Notes: generated by a model not told the origin, from the sequence alone. DNA of 64,000 nucleotides from Bordetella parapertussis (GCA_945906815.1 CAMDRT010000004.1:112497-176496), one strand, 5' to 3'; counted from the stretch's first letter, positions 33,074-43,232 are shown. Numbers and translations are program-made.

Positions 33074-34038
33074 GCGCGCCGCGCCAGCAAAAAAAGCATG
33101 CACGGCACGCCTATCAGCGCGGTGAATATACCCACCGGCAATTGCTGCGGCGCCCATAACGTGCGTGCACAGGTATCCGCCAGCGTGAGAAAACTACCGC
33201 CCGCCAGCACCGATACTGGCAGCAGCAAACGATGGCGCACCACACCCAACAAGCGCACCGCATGCGGCATCATCAGCCCGACAAAACCGATGGCGCCGCC
33301 CAGCATCACCGCCGTCACCGTCGCCAGCGCCGCGCCGAAAAAAACCATCCCTTGCAGCGCAACTACGCTCACGCCCAACGACCGCGCCTTGGCGTCACCC
33401 AAACCGAGTATATCCAGACGCGCCGCCAAGGCTGCCGCGCCCAGCGTCAACGCCAGCAGCAACACCGCAGCAGCGAGTGAATTCTCGGCATAGGATAAAT
33501 CCCCCATCAACCAGAACAACATGCCTTTGAGCTGCGCGCCGGGCGCGAGCACCAGGATCAAACTCGTCAGCGCCGCGAATCCCGCCGACAACACCACGCC
33601 CGACAACAGCAAGCGATAGATATTCCACAGCCCGCCGCGAAACGTAACGCCGAACACCAGGGCTATCGCAGCGAGCGCGCCGATCAGCGCCGCGGCATTC
33701 ACCATGGCCAATCCCGCACCCAGTGTGATGGCCCCCAACGCGCCCAGTGATGCGCCACCGGAAACACCCAGTATGTACGAATCCGCCAGCGCGTTTCGCA
33801 GCAGCGCCTGCAGCAGCACGCCCGCCAGCGCGAGCAATCCGCCACACGCGAATGCCGCCAGCGCCCGCGGCGCACGCAGCCGCCAGATGATGTCGTGCTC
33901 GATGCCTGGCGTGGCGGTGAAAATGCTGTACAGGACCTGAGTGGGGGTGAGCGACACTGAGCCGAATAGCAGGGCGATGAAATAACTGGCGATCGCGACA
34001 GCAGCGGCCCAGGCGAGCGGGGGGACGGGGCGCATCAT
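33070..34038 (-). CDS. FecCD-type ABC transporter permease
   Basis: 322 residues from ATG 34038 (ATG 34035 is equally likely). About nine membrane helices; conserved blocks include IIWRLRAPRALAAFACGGLLALAGVLLQALLRNALADSYILGVSGGASLGA, and IGFVGLMMPHAVRLLGVVRHRLLLPVSVLAGG. The family imports siderophores, haem or cobalamin. The pair with the ATPase sits between the HAD phosphatase and pcnB genes, which are usually adjacent in relatives, so it appears to be an insertion into a conserved order. I looked for a cobalamin riboswitch upstream and did not find one. Confidence 0.93.
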   Translation of the reverse strand: MMRPVPPLAWAAAVAIASYFIALLFGSVSLTPTQVLYSIFTATPGIEHDIIWRLRAPRALAAFACGGLLALAGVLLQALLRNALADSYILGVSGGASLGALGAITLGAGLAMVNAAALIGALAAIALVFGVTFRGGLWNIYRLLLSGVVLSAGFAALTSLILVLAPGAQLKGMLFWLMGDLSYAENSLAAAVLLLALTLGAAALAARLDILGLGDAKARSLGVSVVALQGMVFFGAALATVTAVMLGGAIGFVGLMMPHAVRLLGVVRHRLLLPVSVLAGGSFLTLADTCARTLWAPQQLPVGIFTALIGVPCMLFLLARRA

Positions 34039-34162
34039 ATGTAGGTGGAAGTTCGGTCTGCGGCAGGCTTCACTTTTCTTGGTGGAGCAAGAAACGTGAC
34101 CCGCCGCTGGGCTGCCTCGACGACGTTGACGCACGTTCTTCCATTAACATCCATCTCACCAC

Positions 34163-34819
34163 TCACCCCAGCGACATCACCGGCCACCCGTGCGCTTCGG
34201 CATGCGCCCGCAACCGGTCATCCGGATCCACCGCCACCGGATGACTCACCAACGCCAGTAACGGCAAATCGTTATGCGAATCGCTGTAGAACCAGACCTT
34301 CTCATACGAACGCAAGGTCTCGCCGCGCGCCGCCAGCCACGCTTGCAGCCGCTGGGGTTTGCCCTCCTTGAAGCACGGCAAGCCGACCACACCGCCAGTG
34401 AATTCACCCTCACGCTGCTCCGGCTCGGTCGCAATCAAATGCTCAATGCCAAACACACGCGCGATCGGCGCGGTGACAAAACTGTTGGTGGCGGTAACCA
34501 CCACCCGCACATCCCACATGTGCTTGTTCACCAGGGCGCGCGCGGATGCGCGCAGCATCGGATAGATTTTTTTTATCATGTATTCGGCGTGCCAGCGATC
34601 GAGTAGCGCACGCGGATGGCGCGACAGCGGCTTTAACTGAAAATCGAGGAACGCATGAATGTCGAGCGTGCCCGCTTTGTATTGGTCAAAGAATTCCTGG
34701 TTCTGCGCTTCATACAGTTCGCGGTCGAGCACGCCCTGCTCAATCAAAAACTGCGCCCACTCGAAATCGGAATCGCCTGCGAGCAGGGTGTTATCAAGAT
34801 CAAATAGCGCAAGGTTCAT
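34163..34819 (-). CDS. HAD-family phosphatase (SerB-like)
   Basis: 218 residues. Motif I is LALFDLDNTLLAGDSD with the nucleophile Asp7 and Asp9, motif II is VVTATNSFV with Thr, motif III Lys is in KEGKPQRLQ, and motif IV is FYSDSHNDLPLL. The layout fits the HAD-IB class (phosphoserine phosphatase or histidinol-phosphatase types). Some relatives next to hda and pcnB dephosphorylate histidinol phosphate, but that is not certain here. It lies 18 bp downstream of hda on the same strand. Confidence 0.92.
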   Translation of the reverse strand: MNLALFDLDNTLLAGDSDFEWAQFLIEQGVLDRELYEAQNQEFFDQYKAGTLDIHAFLDFQLKPLSRHPRALLDRWHAEYMIKKIYPMLRASARALVNKHMWDVRVVVTATNSFVTAPIARVFGIEHLIATEPEQREGEFTGGVVGLPCFKEGKPQRLQAWLAARGETLRSYEKVWFYSDSHNDLPLLALVSHPVAVDPDDRLRAHAEAHGWPVMSLG

Positions 34820-34837
34820 GGTGTTGTTTTAGTGTGT

Positions 34838-35488
34838 TTATGTATCACGCTGCAGCACTGCCCGCAGCAGCGGCACCGTCACCGCACGTTTGTTTTCGAG
34901 CGCATGGCGATCGAGCGCCTCCAGCGTCGCGAACAATGCGTCCATGTCGCGTGGCGCGTGGGTGAGCAGGTACGCGATCACTTCGTTGGTCAATGTGAAA
35001 CCGCGCGCCTGCGCATGCTGCGCCAGCGCCTGCGCTTTTTCTTCATCGTTCAGTGCATGCACTTGCACCACCAGTCCCCAACCCAGGCGCGTCAGCAAAT
35101 CGGCGCGCAGCTTGAGTTGCACCGGCGGCACGCACCCGCTGGCGATCAGGCTGCCGCCCTGTTCACGCAGCACATTGTAGCGGTGGAACAGCGCCACTTG
35201 TGCGTCGCTGCCGAGGCGCTCGACATCGTCGGCGGCGAGTCGCGGCGCATCATCATCAAACCTACTGCCGGCTGCGCACGCGATGTACGTGGCGCACGCA
35301 TCCGCCGTTGCCGCTTTCAACAAATGCGTGCGCCCGCAACCTACCGCACCCCACAAATAAACAAAGCGCTCGCCGCTGTCGGCAAGCGCCGCGCGCAAAT
35401 GCGCCAGCACCTCGGCGTTGCGGCCCACCACAAAATTATCGAACGTTGGCGCAGGCGACGCCGTAATGTCGAGCGCGAGCTGCTTCAT
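34838..35488 (-). CDS. hda: DnaA regulatory inactivator Hda
   Basis: 216 residues from ATG 35488; upstream in-frame codons lack a family match. The N-terminal MKQLALDI is the short clamp-binding motif (QLxLxI) used to reach the sliding clamp. The AAA+ part has FVYLWGAVGCGRTHLLKAA as Walker A and a shortened Walker B-like DDVERLGSDAQVALFHRYN, then SGCVPPVQLKLRADLLTRLGWGL. Hda stimulates ATP hydrolysis by DnaA after replication starts. It lies between perM and the HAD gene. Confidence 0.93.
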   Translation of the reverse strand: MKQLALDITASPAPTFDNFVVGRNAEVLAHLRAALADSGERFVYLWGAVGCGRTHLLKAATADACATYIACAAGSRFDDDAPRLAADDVERLGSDAQVALFHRYNVLREQGGSLIASGCVPPVQLKLRADLLTRLGWGLVVQVHALNDEEKAQALAQHAQARGFTLTNEVIAYLLTHAPRDMDALFATLEALDRHALENKRAVTVPLLRAVLQRDT

Positions 35489-35525
35489 GGGGCAAACCCC
35501 AAGTCCTGTTTGAAGTTTGTCCCAA

Positions 35526-36596
35526 TCATGGCGTGTTGTTATACATCCCGCTCGCCAGATATTTATCGCGCACATGACGCAGCCACACCAGCAGCGCGGC
35601 ACTCGCGGGCAGTGCCAGCAAGATGCCGGTGAAGCCGAACAACTGGCCGAACGCCAGCAGCGCGAAGATCACCGCTACCGGGTGCAAACCTATGCGGTCG
35701 CCCACCAACCACGGCACGAACACCGAGCCTTCGAGCACGTTGCCGATGACGAACACCACCCAGATCCACGCCAGATGCGTAAGGTCGCCGAACTGCAACA
35801 CACCGGTCAGCGTGGCCAGCAGTGCGCCGCTGATCACACCCAGGTACGGCACGAAGGTCAGGCAGCCCGCCAACAGCCCTACCGACAGCGCGTAATCCAG
35901 TCCGACCAGCCACAGCGCGAGGGTGTAATACACCGCCATTAGTAGCATCACCAGCAACTGGCCGCGCAGAAACTCGCCCAGCACGGCATCGATTTCTCCG
36001 AGCAGGCCAGACACCCTGTCCTTCCAGTGGCGCGGAACCAGCGTCGCTGCTTGTGACACCATGTCATCCCAATCGCGCATAAAAAAGAACAGCACCAGCG
36101 GCGTCAGCACCAGGGTGCCGATAAGCCCCAACAGCGCCAGCCCGCCACTTCTCAGTGTGGGCAGCAGTTGCACCGCGAAACCCTGCACTTCCTTGGCATG
36201 TTCGGTGAGCCAATCCTTGAGCAACGCAGTGTCGAGCTCAACGCCAAAATGCTGCTGTACCAGCGGCCCCAGATTAAGTTTGATCCAGTCCACGAATTGG
36301 GGAAACTGGGTGACGATGGTTTTCACCTGCTTGGTTACCAGCGGCATCAGCACCAGCAGCAGTAGCAGAATCACACCGGCGATCAGCGCCAGTGCAATGC
36401 TCACCGCCAGTGTGCGCGGCAGCCGCCGCGACATGCGCCCGACCAGCGGGTTAAAGATGTAGGCCAACACTGCTGCCGCCAGAAACGGCGCCAGTATCGG
36501 ACCCAGAAAATAGAGCAGCGCGCAAACGATGGCGGCGACCGCCAGCCACCAGCCATGCCGTGCCTGGCGCGCTGTGCCGGAGTCGAGAGTATCCAT
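35526..36596 (-). CDS. perM: AI-2E/PerM family membrane transporter
   Basis: 356 residues with about eight membrane helices. Family blocks are YFLGPILAPFLAAAVLAYIFNPLVGRMSRRLPRTLAV, LTPLVLFFFMRDWDDM, DAVLGEFLRGQLLVMLLMAVYYTLALWLVGLDYAL, and VPYLGVISGALLATLTGVLQFGD. Members export small molecules or ions; the substrate here is unknown. In many Betaproteobacteria it precedes hda, as here; the gap is 37 bp. Confidence 0.93.
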   Translation of the reverse strand: MDTLDSGTARQARHGWWLAVAAIVCALLYFLGPILAPFLAAAVLAYIFNPLVGRMSRRLPRTLAVSIALALIAGVILLLLLVLMPLVTKQVKTIVTQFPQFVDWIKLNLGPLVQQHFGVELDTALLKDWLTEHAKEVQGFAVQLLPTLRSGGLALLGLIGTLVLTPLVLFFFMRDWDDMVSQAATLVPRHWKDRVSGLLGEIDAVLGEFLRGQLLVMLLMAVYYTLALWLVGLDYALSVGLLAGCLTFVPYLGVISGALLATLTGVLQFGDLTHLAWIWVVFVIGNVLEGSVFVPWLVGDRIGLHPVAVIFALLAFGQLFGFTGILLALPASAALLVWLRHVRDKYLASGMYNNTP

Positions 36597-36658
36597 GTCA
36601 GCCCTTCAGATGCGGTGTATCGCCGCCGTCTGCACCTTAGCGCGTAGCCGCCCGCAAC

Positions 36659-37495
36659 TCAAGGCGCCGCAGCGGATGCGGGCGGCTCTGCCGGCGGCGG
36701 GCGCTTGCGACAGCGGTCCCAAATCCAATGCGCGTAGCCCGACAGCAAATACAGCAGAAACACTGCAAATAACAATTCGGGCAAGGTGCTGGCGGAGACG
36801 AACAAGAACACAAATCCCATCGCGATAGCCACCAGTGCCGAAAACGGGACACTCTTGCGCAAATTGATGTCTTTGCCGCTGTAGAACTTCAGGTTGCTCA
36901 CCATCGTCAAGCCGGTAAACACGGTCAGGCCCCAAGCGAGCCATTTCACATCCACGCCCTTGATTTGATACTCGTTAATCGCCCATACCAGCCCCGCCAG
37001 CACGCACGCGGCGGCAGGACTCGGCAGTCCCTGAAAATAACGCTTATCAATGACCTCATGATTGGTATTAAAGCGCGCCAGGCGCAGCGCAGCGCACGCG
37101 CAATAGATAAATGCAGCGATCCAGCCGAGTTTGGTGGAGAGCCACGGCCCCAGCACCGGCACGGTTTTGGAAAAAGCGAAATCCCGCAGCGCCCAGGTGT
37201 AAACCACCAGCGCGGGCGCCACACCAAACGACACCATATCGGACAGGCTGTCGAGTTCCGCGCCGAAATCGCTTTGCGTGCGCGTGAGCCGTGCAATGCG
37301 CCCATCGAGTCCGTCCAACACCATGGCGGCAAAAATGCCTATTGCGGCATATTCAAAGCGCTCGTTCATCGCCTGCACGATGGCGTAAAAGCCGGAGAAC
37401 AACGCCGCCAGGGTAAACAGGTTCGGCAGCCAGTATATGCCGCGCCGGCTGAAACGGTTTTTGCTAAACGGGCCCCCGCCGGGTGGAAAGTTCAT
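36659..37495 (-). CDS. pssA: CDP-diacylglycerol--serine O-phosphatidyltransferase
   Basis: 278 residues with about eight membrane helices. The CDP-alcohol phosphatidyltransferase motif appears as [26 protein letters not shown], with the metal-binding Asp residues at both ends. It makes phosphatidylserine from CDP-diacylglycerol and serine at the inner membrane. The start overlaps the psd stop by 4 bp; psd uses its product directly, so the coupled order psd-pssA makes phosphatidylethanolamine. The C-terminal end is Pro-rich. Confidence 0.95.
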   Translation of the reverse strand: MNFPPGGGPFSKNRFSRRGIYWLPNLFTLAALFSGFYAIVQAMNERFEYAAIGIFAAMVLDGLDGRIARLTRTQSDFGAELDSLSDMVSFGVAPALVVYTWALRDFAFSKTVPVLGPWLSTKLGWIAAFIYCACAALRLARFNTNHEVIDKRYFQGLPSPAAACVLAGLVWAINEYQIKGVDVKWLAWGLTVFTGLTMVSNLKFYSGKDINLRKSVPFSALVAIAMGFVFLFVSASTLPELLFAVFLLYLLSGYAHWIWDRCRKRPPPAEPPASAAAP

Positions 37496-38133
37496 GGCAG
37501 CACCGCAATAACGGACTGCGTCGCATACACCTTATCGCCCACCACCGCGCGCGGCGTGGCATCGAGCGGCAGATACAGATCGACCCGCGAACCGAAACGG
37601 ATGAACCCAAAACGCTCGCCGCGCGCGAGGGGTTGTCCGGTCTTCGCGTAGCAAAGTATGCGCCGTGCCACCAAACCCGCCACCTGCACACAGGTGACAT
37701 CCGCGCCCGCGGGTGTTTTGATCCACAGCACGGCGCGTTCATTTTCAAGCGAGGCCTTGGCCAGCGCTGCATTGAAAAAGCGGCCCGCGAAATACCAGGT
37801 ATTGCGCACCTCGCCATCCACCGGGCTGCGATTCGAGTGGACATTGAATACGTTCATGAACACGCTGATTTTCAGCGCCTCGCGATTCAGGTAGGGGTCC
37901 CGCGCACGCTCCACCACCGTCACGCGCCCATCTGCCGGCGACAGCACCGCGCACGGGTCGGCGGGCATCTGGCGCGGCGGATCGCGAAAAAACTGGATCA
38001 TGAACAGCAGCAGCATCCAGAAAAACACCGCAGCAGCCCACCCCGCAAAAGCATGCACAACAATTGCCACCACCAACGCCAGCGCGATAAACGGCCAGCC
38101 TTCGCGGGCGATGATGGGGTGGGGATAGGGCAT
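37492..38133 (-). CDS. psd: Phosphatidylserine decarboxylase (short form)
   Basis: 213 residues. Two N-terminal hydrophobic segments anchor it; the conserved [25 protein letters not shown] and [18 protein letters not shown] are followed by the self-cleavage site [11 protein letters not shown], where the Gly-Ser bond is cut to make the pyruvoyl cofactor. It yields phosphatidylethanolamine. It lies 95 bp after ilvC, with an inverted octamer array between, and overlaps pssA. Confidence 0.95.
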   Translation of the reverse strand: MPYPHPIIAREGWPFIALALVVAIVVHAFAGWAAAVFFWMLLLFMIQFFRDPPRQMPADPCAVLSPADGRVTVVERARDPYLNREALKISVFMNVFNVHSNRSPVDGEVRNTWYFAGRFFNAALAKASLENERAVLWIKTPAGADVTCVQVAGLVARRILCYAKTGQPLARGERFGFIRFGSRVDLYLPLDATPRAVVGDKVYATQSVIAVLP

Positions 38134-38135
38134 GG

Positions 38136-38223
38136 GTGAACGAGTGAACGAGTGAACTAGTGAACTAGTGAACGGGCGCTGGGGAACTCACCCGTTCACT
38201 AGTTCACCCGTTCACTTATTCAC
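38136..38223. repeat. Inverted array of 8-bp repeats between ilvC and psd
   Basis: Five units of GTGAAC followed by GA, TA or GG occur at 8-bp spacing (38136-38175). After a short spacer, four units ending in GTTCAC or ATTCAC (38192-38223) run in the opposite sense. The two arms can pair into a long hairpin. The left arm begins two bases from the psd start codon on the minus strand, and the right arm ends 6 bp before the ilvC stop. Confidence 0.85.
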
Positions 38224-38228
38224 GCCTT

Positions 38229-39296
<1,068 letters not shown>

Positions 39297-39322
39297 CTAA
39301 AAATCGGTAGACTCGCCAAACG

Positions 39323-39814
39323 CTAAACCTTCAGCACCCGGTCGCCTCGTCCTATGCCGGAAGCGCCGGTGCGCACCGTCTCGAGTATCGCAGCGCTGTC
39401 GATGGCCTTGAGGAACGCATCGAGCTTGGATCCGGTGCCGGTCAATTCGATGGTGTAATCCTTGTCAGTGACATCGATGATACGGCCACGGAAAATGTCA
39501 CACATGCGTTTCATTTCCTCGCGATCCTTGCTCACGGCGCGCACTTTGACCAGCATCAACTCACGTTCAATGTGTTCGCCGTCGGACAGGTCAACCACTT
39601 TGACCACATCGATCAACTTGTTTAGTTGTTTGGTTATTTGCTCGATCACCTCGTCAGAACCGCTGGTGACCACGGTCATACGCGACAGCGTCGCGTCTTC
39701 GGTCGGCGCCACGGTTAACGATTCGATATTGTAGCCGCGCGCGGAAAACAGTCCCGCCACCCGCGATAACGCGCCGGCTTCGTTCTCCAGCAATACTGAA
39801 ATGATATGTCGCAT
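39323..39814 (-). CDS. ilvH: Acetolactate synthase small (regulatory) subunit
   Basis: 163 residues. The N-terminal ACT domain (MRHIISVLLENEAGALSRVAGLFSARGYNIESLTVAPTED) is followed by a second ACT-like half. Valine binding at the ACT interface feeds back on the catalytic subunit. ilvB ends 10 bp upstream on the same strand, consistent with translation from one transcript. Confidence 0.96.
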   Translation of the reverse strand: MRHIISVLLENEAGALSRVAGLFSARGYNIESLTVAPTEDATLSRMTVVTSGSDEVIEQITKQLNKLIDVVKVVDLSDGEHIERELMLVKVRAVSKDREEMKRMCDIFRGRIIDVTDKDYTIELTGTGSKLDAFLKAIDSAAILETVRTGASGIGRGDRVLKV

Positions 39815-39824
39815 CGTGTTGGGC

Positions 39825-41522
39825 TTATACCAGAGTCATTTCCGACAAGCCCTTGCCGGCGGGCACCATCGGAAACACGTTTTCGGTCTGATCGGTGATG
39901 AAATCCATGAACACCAGGTCCTTCTTGCGCGCGAAGGCTTCTTTTAGCGCCGCCTCCACATCGGATGGCTTGTCGATGCGCATGCCGACGTGTCCGTACG
40001 ACTCCGCCAGCTTCACAAAATCCGGCAGCGCATCCATGTACGATTCCGCGTAACGATTGCCGTGGAAAAACTCCTGCCACTGCCGCACCATGCCCATGTA
40101 ACGGTTGTTCAGATTCACCAGCTTGAGCGGCAATTTGTACTGCTTGCAGGTGGAAAGCTCCTGTATGCACATCTGGATGCTGGCCTCGCCGGTAACGCAG
40201 GCCACCGTCGCCTTCGGGTTACCGAGCTGCGCACCCATCGCGGCGGGCAAGCCAAAGCCCATGGTACCGAGACCGCCGGAGTTGATCCAGCGCCGGGGCT
40301 TGGTGAATTTGTAAAACTGCGCGGCCCACATTTGATGCTGCCCCACGTCCGAGGTGATGATGGCATCGCCTTTGGTGATTTCGTAGAGCTTTTGCACCAC
40401 GAACTGCGGTTTGATCAGCGCGCTGGCGCGATCATACTTCAGACAATCGCGGCCCCGCCATTCTCCAATCTGCGCCCACCAGCTTTTGAGTGCCGGAGCG
40501 TCCGCCACAACCTTGGCGGCGTCCAGTTGCTTGTTGAATTCCTTGAGCACATCACGCACATTGCCAACGATGGGCACATCGACTTTGACACGCTTGGAAA
40601 TGGACGAGGGATCCACGTCTATATGAATGATGCTGCGTTGCGAATCAGTAAAATGCTTCGGATTACCTATCACCCGGTCATCGAAACGCGCGCCTATCGC
40701 GAACAGCACGTCGCAATTTTGCATCGCAAGATTGGCTTCGTAAGTACCATGCATGCCAAGCATGCCGACAAACTGACGGTCGGTCGCCGGGTAGCCGCCG
40801 AGCCCCATCAAGGTGTTGGTGCAGGGAAAACCCAGGGTTCTCACCAACTGCGTTAATTCCGCCGACGCATCGCCAAGAATCACGCCACCGCCGGCATAGA
40901 TCATCGGGCGCTTGGCGGTGGCCAACAACTGAATGGCTTTTTTGATTTGCCCCGGATGGCCCTTGCTCACCGGGTTATAGGAACGCATGTTTACTTTATC
41001 CGGGTATAAAAACTCGGCTTTGGCGGCAGTGACATCCTTGGGAATATCCACCACCACCGGCCCCGGACGCCCCGTAGCGGCGATGTAGAACGCTTTCTTG
41101 ATGGTGCTGGCAATATCCTTCGCTTCGCGCACCAGGAAATTGTGTTTGACGCACGGCCGGGTAATACCCACCGTGTCGCACTCCTGGAACGCATCTTCGC
41201 CGATGGCGTAGGTGGGCACCTGGCCGGTGATCACGACCAGCGGTATGGAATCCGTGTACGCAGTGGCGATACCGGTAACGGCATTCGTTACACCAGGCCC
41301 CGAGGTGACCAGCGCTACGCCCACCTTGTTGGTCGAACGCGCATAGCCGTCTGCAGCGTGTAAAGCGCCCTGTTCATGGCGCACCAGTATGTGCTTGACC
41401 TTGTTTTGCTTGAACAACTCGTCGTAAATATAGAGGACGGCGCCGCCTGGATAGCCAAACACATGCTCGACGCCCTCAGCCTGAAGGCAACGAATTACAA
41501 TCTCGGCACCGGTCAATTGCAT
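39825..41522 (-). CDS. ilvB: Acetolactate synthase large (catalytic) subunit
   Basis: 565 residues. Three thiamine-diphosphate enzyme domains are visible: GAEIVIRCLQAEGVEHVFGYPGGAVLYIYDEL with the catalytic Glu in HEQGALHAADGYAR, the middle FAD-binding domain (GVILGDASAELTQL), and the C-terminal GEASIQMCIQELSTCKQYKLPLKLVNLNNRYMGMVRQWQEFFHGNRYAES. It joins two pyruvates or pyruvate and 2-oxobutyrate. It is the first gene of an ilvB-ilvH-ilvC-psd-pssA run. Confidence 0.96.
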   Translation of the reverse strand: MQLTGAEIVIRCLQAEGVEHVFGYPGGAVLYIYDELFKQNKVKHILVRHEQGALHAADGYARSTNKVGVALVTSGPGVTNAVTGIATAYTDSIPLVVITGQVPTYAIGEDAFQECDTVGITRPCVKHNFLVREAKDIASTIKKAFYIAATGRPGPVVVDIPKDVTAAKAEFLYPDKVNMRSYNPVSKGHPGQIKKAIQLLATAKRPMIYAGGGVILGDASAELTQLVRTLGFPCTNTLMGLGGYPATDRQFVGMLGMHGTYEANLAMQNCDVLFAIGARFDDRVIGNPKHFTDSQRSIIHIDVDPSSISKRVKVDVPIVGNVRDVLKEFNKQLDAAKVVADAPALKSWWAQIGEWRGRDCLKYDRASALIKPQFVVQKLYEITKGDAIITSDVGQHQMWAAQFYKFTKPRRWINSGGLGTMGFGLPAAMGAQLGNPKATVACVTGEASIQMCIQELSTCKQYKLPLKLVNLNNRYMGMVRQWQEFFHGNRYAESYMDALPDFVKLAESYGHVGMRIDKPSDVEAALKEAFARKKDLVFMDFITDQTENVFPMVPAGKGLSEMTLV

Positions 41523-41615
41523 GACAACCCTAATTTAGGAACAGCCTAGAATAAGCGCATGAAAGAGAGAGCGGCCGCAAGCCACCGCCCAAATTTCAAC
41601 GCGCGGGAACTTTGT

Positions 41616-41644
41616 AGGTTACCTTTTACACCGCGCCCGGTCAA
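41616..41644 (-). promoter_or_regulatory. Candidate promoter of the ilvB operon
   Basis: On the minus strand TTGACC (41644-41639) and TAACCT (41621-41616) are separated by 17 bp, about 95 bp before the ilvB start. The -35 fits well, the -10 only partly. No leader peptide rich in Leu, Val or Ile codons was seen downstream. Confidence 0.35.
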
Positions 41645-41714
41645 GGGAAATTAAGTAAAAATGTTTTGGAAACAGCATGATAGCTTCATTTCGGGACGCG
41701 GATTCGCAATCCTT

Positions 41715-41744
41715 TTCACGCTCTTTGCGCGCATTTGCTAAGAT
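41715..41744 (+). promoter_or_regulatory. Candidate promoter of the sigma-factor operon
   Basis: TTCACG (41715-41720) and TAAGAT (41739-41744) are 18 bp apart. The site is about 100 bp before the sigma-factor coding region. The remainder of the 323-bp gap between ilvB and this operon shows no other feature. Confidence 0.4.
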
Positions 41745-41845
41745 GCGCGAGAACGATCGGGGCGCGCTGCGAGTGACCCTTGCGGACTACGGCGCGGCTG
41801 CGCAGCGAATCGCAACAGCGTAAATAGCACATAGAGGCAGCCGAA

Positions 41846-42412
41846 CTGGCTACATATAAGGAACTGGCAGACTTCCTCGCCGAGGTGGAACGCCGCGCCT
41901 ACAAGCAGTCCTTGTACGCAGTGCGCGACGAGCATACCGCGCTGGATATCGTTCAGGATGCAATGCTGAAACTGTCGGAAAAATACGCGGGTCGGCCGGC
42001 GGCGGAGTTGCCGCCGCTGTTTCAGCGCATCCTGCAGAATACGATACGCGATTTTTACCGTCGGCAAAAGGTGCGCTCAATGTGGACCACACCCATATCT
42101 TCGTTGATCAACGAAGATTCCGAGGGTGACTACGATCCCCTGGAAACGCTGGAAATCGAGAACGAGTCGCTCGAAGCAGCGCCACCACCACAACTGCTGG
42201 AGCGCGCACAGACCCTCGCCTTCATTGAGAAGGCGCTGGCCAAACTACCCCCCCGTCAACGCCAGGCCTTCGTTCTGCGTTACTGGGAGGAAATGGACGT
42301 TGCGGAAGCTGCACAGGCTATGGGATGCTCTCAGGGCAGCGTAAAAACGCACTGCTCCCGCGCAACGCATACGCTAGCAGAAACGTTGAAAAAACAAGGC
42401 ATTACGCTATGA
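41846..42412 (+). CDS. RNA polymerase sigma factor, sigma-70 (ECF-like) family
   Basis: 188 residues if translation starts at CTG 41846, giving an N-terminus MATYKELADFLAEVERRAYK that matches betaproteobacterial homologues, with GAGG eight bases upstream. A GTG at 41885 would drop 13 conserved residues. Region 2 is LYAVRDEHTALDIVQDAMLKLSEKY to FQRILQNTIRDFYRRQK; region 4 is ALAKLPPRQRQAFVLRYWEEMDVAEAAQAMGCSQGSVKTHCSRA. It directs transcription of unknown targets. Its stop overlaps the DUF3619 start (ATGA); no classic anti-sigma gene is clear, but the DUF3619 membrane protein is a candidate. Confidence 0.9.
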   Translation: MATYKELADFLAEVERRAYKQSLYAVRDEHTALDIVQDAMLKLSEKYAGRPAAELPPLFQRILQNTIRDFYRRQKVRSMWTTPISSLINEDSEGDYDPLETLEIENESLEAAPPPQLLERAQTLAFIEKALAKLPPRQRQAFVLRYWEEMDVAEAAQAMGCSQGSVKTHCSRATHTLAETLKKQGITL

Positions 42413-42813
42413 ATTCACAACAAGATCATGAATTGGCAAGCAAATTAGTGGGGCTGCTTAATCAAGGCACACGTGAATTGGACGCCGCCACGGCGTCGAA
42501 ATTGCTCCATGCGCGCAAGGAAGCACTTGCTCACTTCCAGCAAAGGTCGGCGTACGCATGGGTTCCCGAATGGGCGGGCGCGTCCGCCGGTCGCCTCGGA
42601 GTGGGTCAATTTGCCGAACCGTTTAGCCATAAAATGCGTGCCGGATTTGTGCTTTTGGTGCTACTGACGTCGCTTGCCGGTGCGGTCACATGGCAGACGT
42701 TTAGCCAGCAAGGCAGCGAAATCGCTGATATCGACGAAGGTTTGCTTACCGGCGAGCTTCCGATCAACGCCTATCTCGACAAAGGTTTCGACTCGTGGTT
42801 AAAGCGGCCCTGA
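42409..42813 (+). CDS. DUF3619 family membrane protein
   Basis: 134 residues from ATG 42409, overlapping the sigma-factor stop by 4 bp. The N-terminal cytoplasmic part (DHELASKLVGLLNQGTRELDAATASKLLHARKEALAHFQ) resembles short anti-sigma domains, followed by one membrane helix (about residues 79-97) and a short periplasmic end with IADIDEGLLTGELPINAYLDKGF, the family signature. The coupling and topology suggest it may control the sigma factor, though this is inferred. Confidence 0.85.
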   Translation: MNSQQDHELASKLVGLLNQGTRELDAATASKLLHARKEALAHFQQRSAYAWVPEWAGASAGRLGVGQFAEPFSHKMRAGFVLLVLLTSLAGAVTWQTFSQQGSEIADIDEGLLTGELPINAYLDKGFDSWLKRP

Positions 42814-43232
42814 TACTGATAACCAGCTTTTTTATCGCGTACGGTGCCGCCGCGCAGCAAGTGCAGAACGGTGGCGCAACAGGTAAATCGCCGCGTCCGC
42901 TGTGGTCGGAGCTGTCACCCAAGCAGCAGGCTGTGCTCGCACCGCTGGCAGCGGATTGGGACAAACTGGACACCACACGCCGCAAAAAGTGGGTCACCAT
43001 CGCCAACCGTTACCCGAAAATGAAGCCCGATGAACAGCAGCGTCTGCAGACCCGCATGCAGGCGTGGGCGCAACTGACGCCTGCGCAACGCCGGGTCGCG
43101 CGCGAAAACTACAAAGCGTTGCGGCAACTGCCTCGTCCTCAGCGCGGCGAACTACGGCAACAGTGGCAGCAGCAGCAATCGTTCTCGCCGCTACCCGCCG
43201 CAGCTGACGCTGCAGACACGCCCGGCAAGTGA
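42795..43232 (+). CDS. DUF3106 family exported protein
   Basis: 145 residues from GTG 42795, overlapping the DUF3619 gene by 19 bp. The signal peptide ends near YGAAAQQ. The mature part contains PLWSELSPKQQAVLAPLAADWDKLDTTRRKKWVTIANRYPKMKPDEQQRLQTRMQAWAQLTPAQRRVARENYKALRQL, the Trp- and Arg-rich helical repeats of DUF3106, and ends in a Gln-rich tail. It is predicted periplasmic. Role unknown; conserved company with the sigma factor hints at an envelope function. Confidence 0.87.
   Translation: MVKAALILITSFFIAYGAAAQQVQNGGATGKSPRPLWSELSPKQQAVLAPLAADWDKLDTTRRKKWVTIANRYPKMKPDEQQRLQTRMQAWAQLTPAQRRVARENYKALRQLPRPQRGELRQQWQQQQSFSPLPAAADAADTPGK

Noticed and set aside
34039..34162. Possible cobalamin riboswitch upstream of the FecCD gene
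   Set aside because: The conserved B12-box sequence was not found on the minus strand, and the gap is shorter than a full riboswitch.
41523..41700. Possible attenuator or leader peptide before ilvB
   Set aside because: No run of Leu, Val or Ile codons and no terminator/antiterminator pair was seen.
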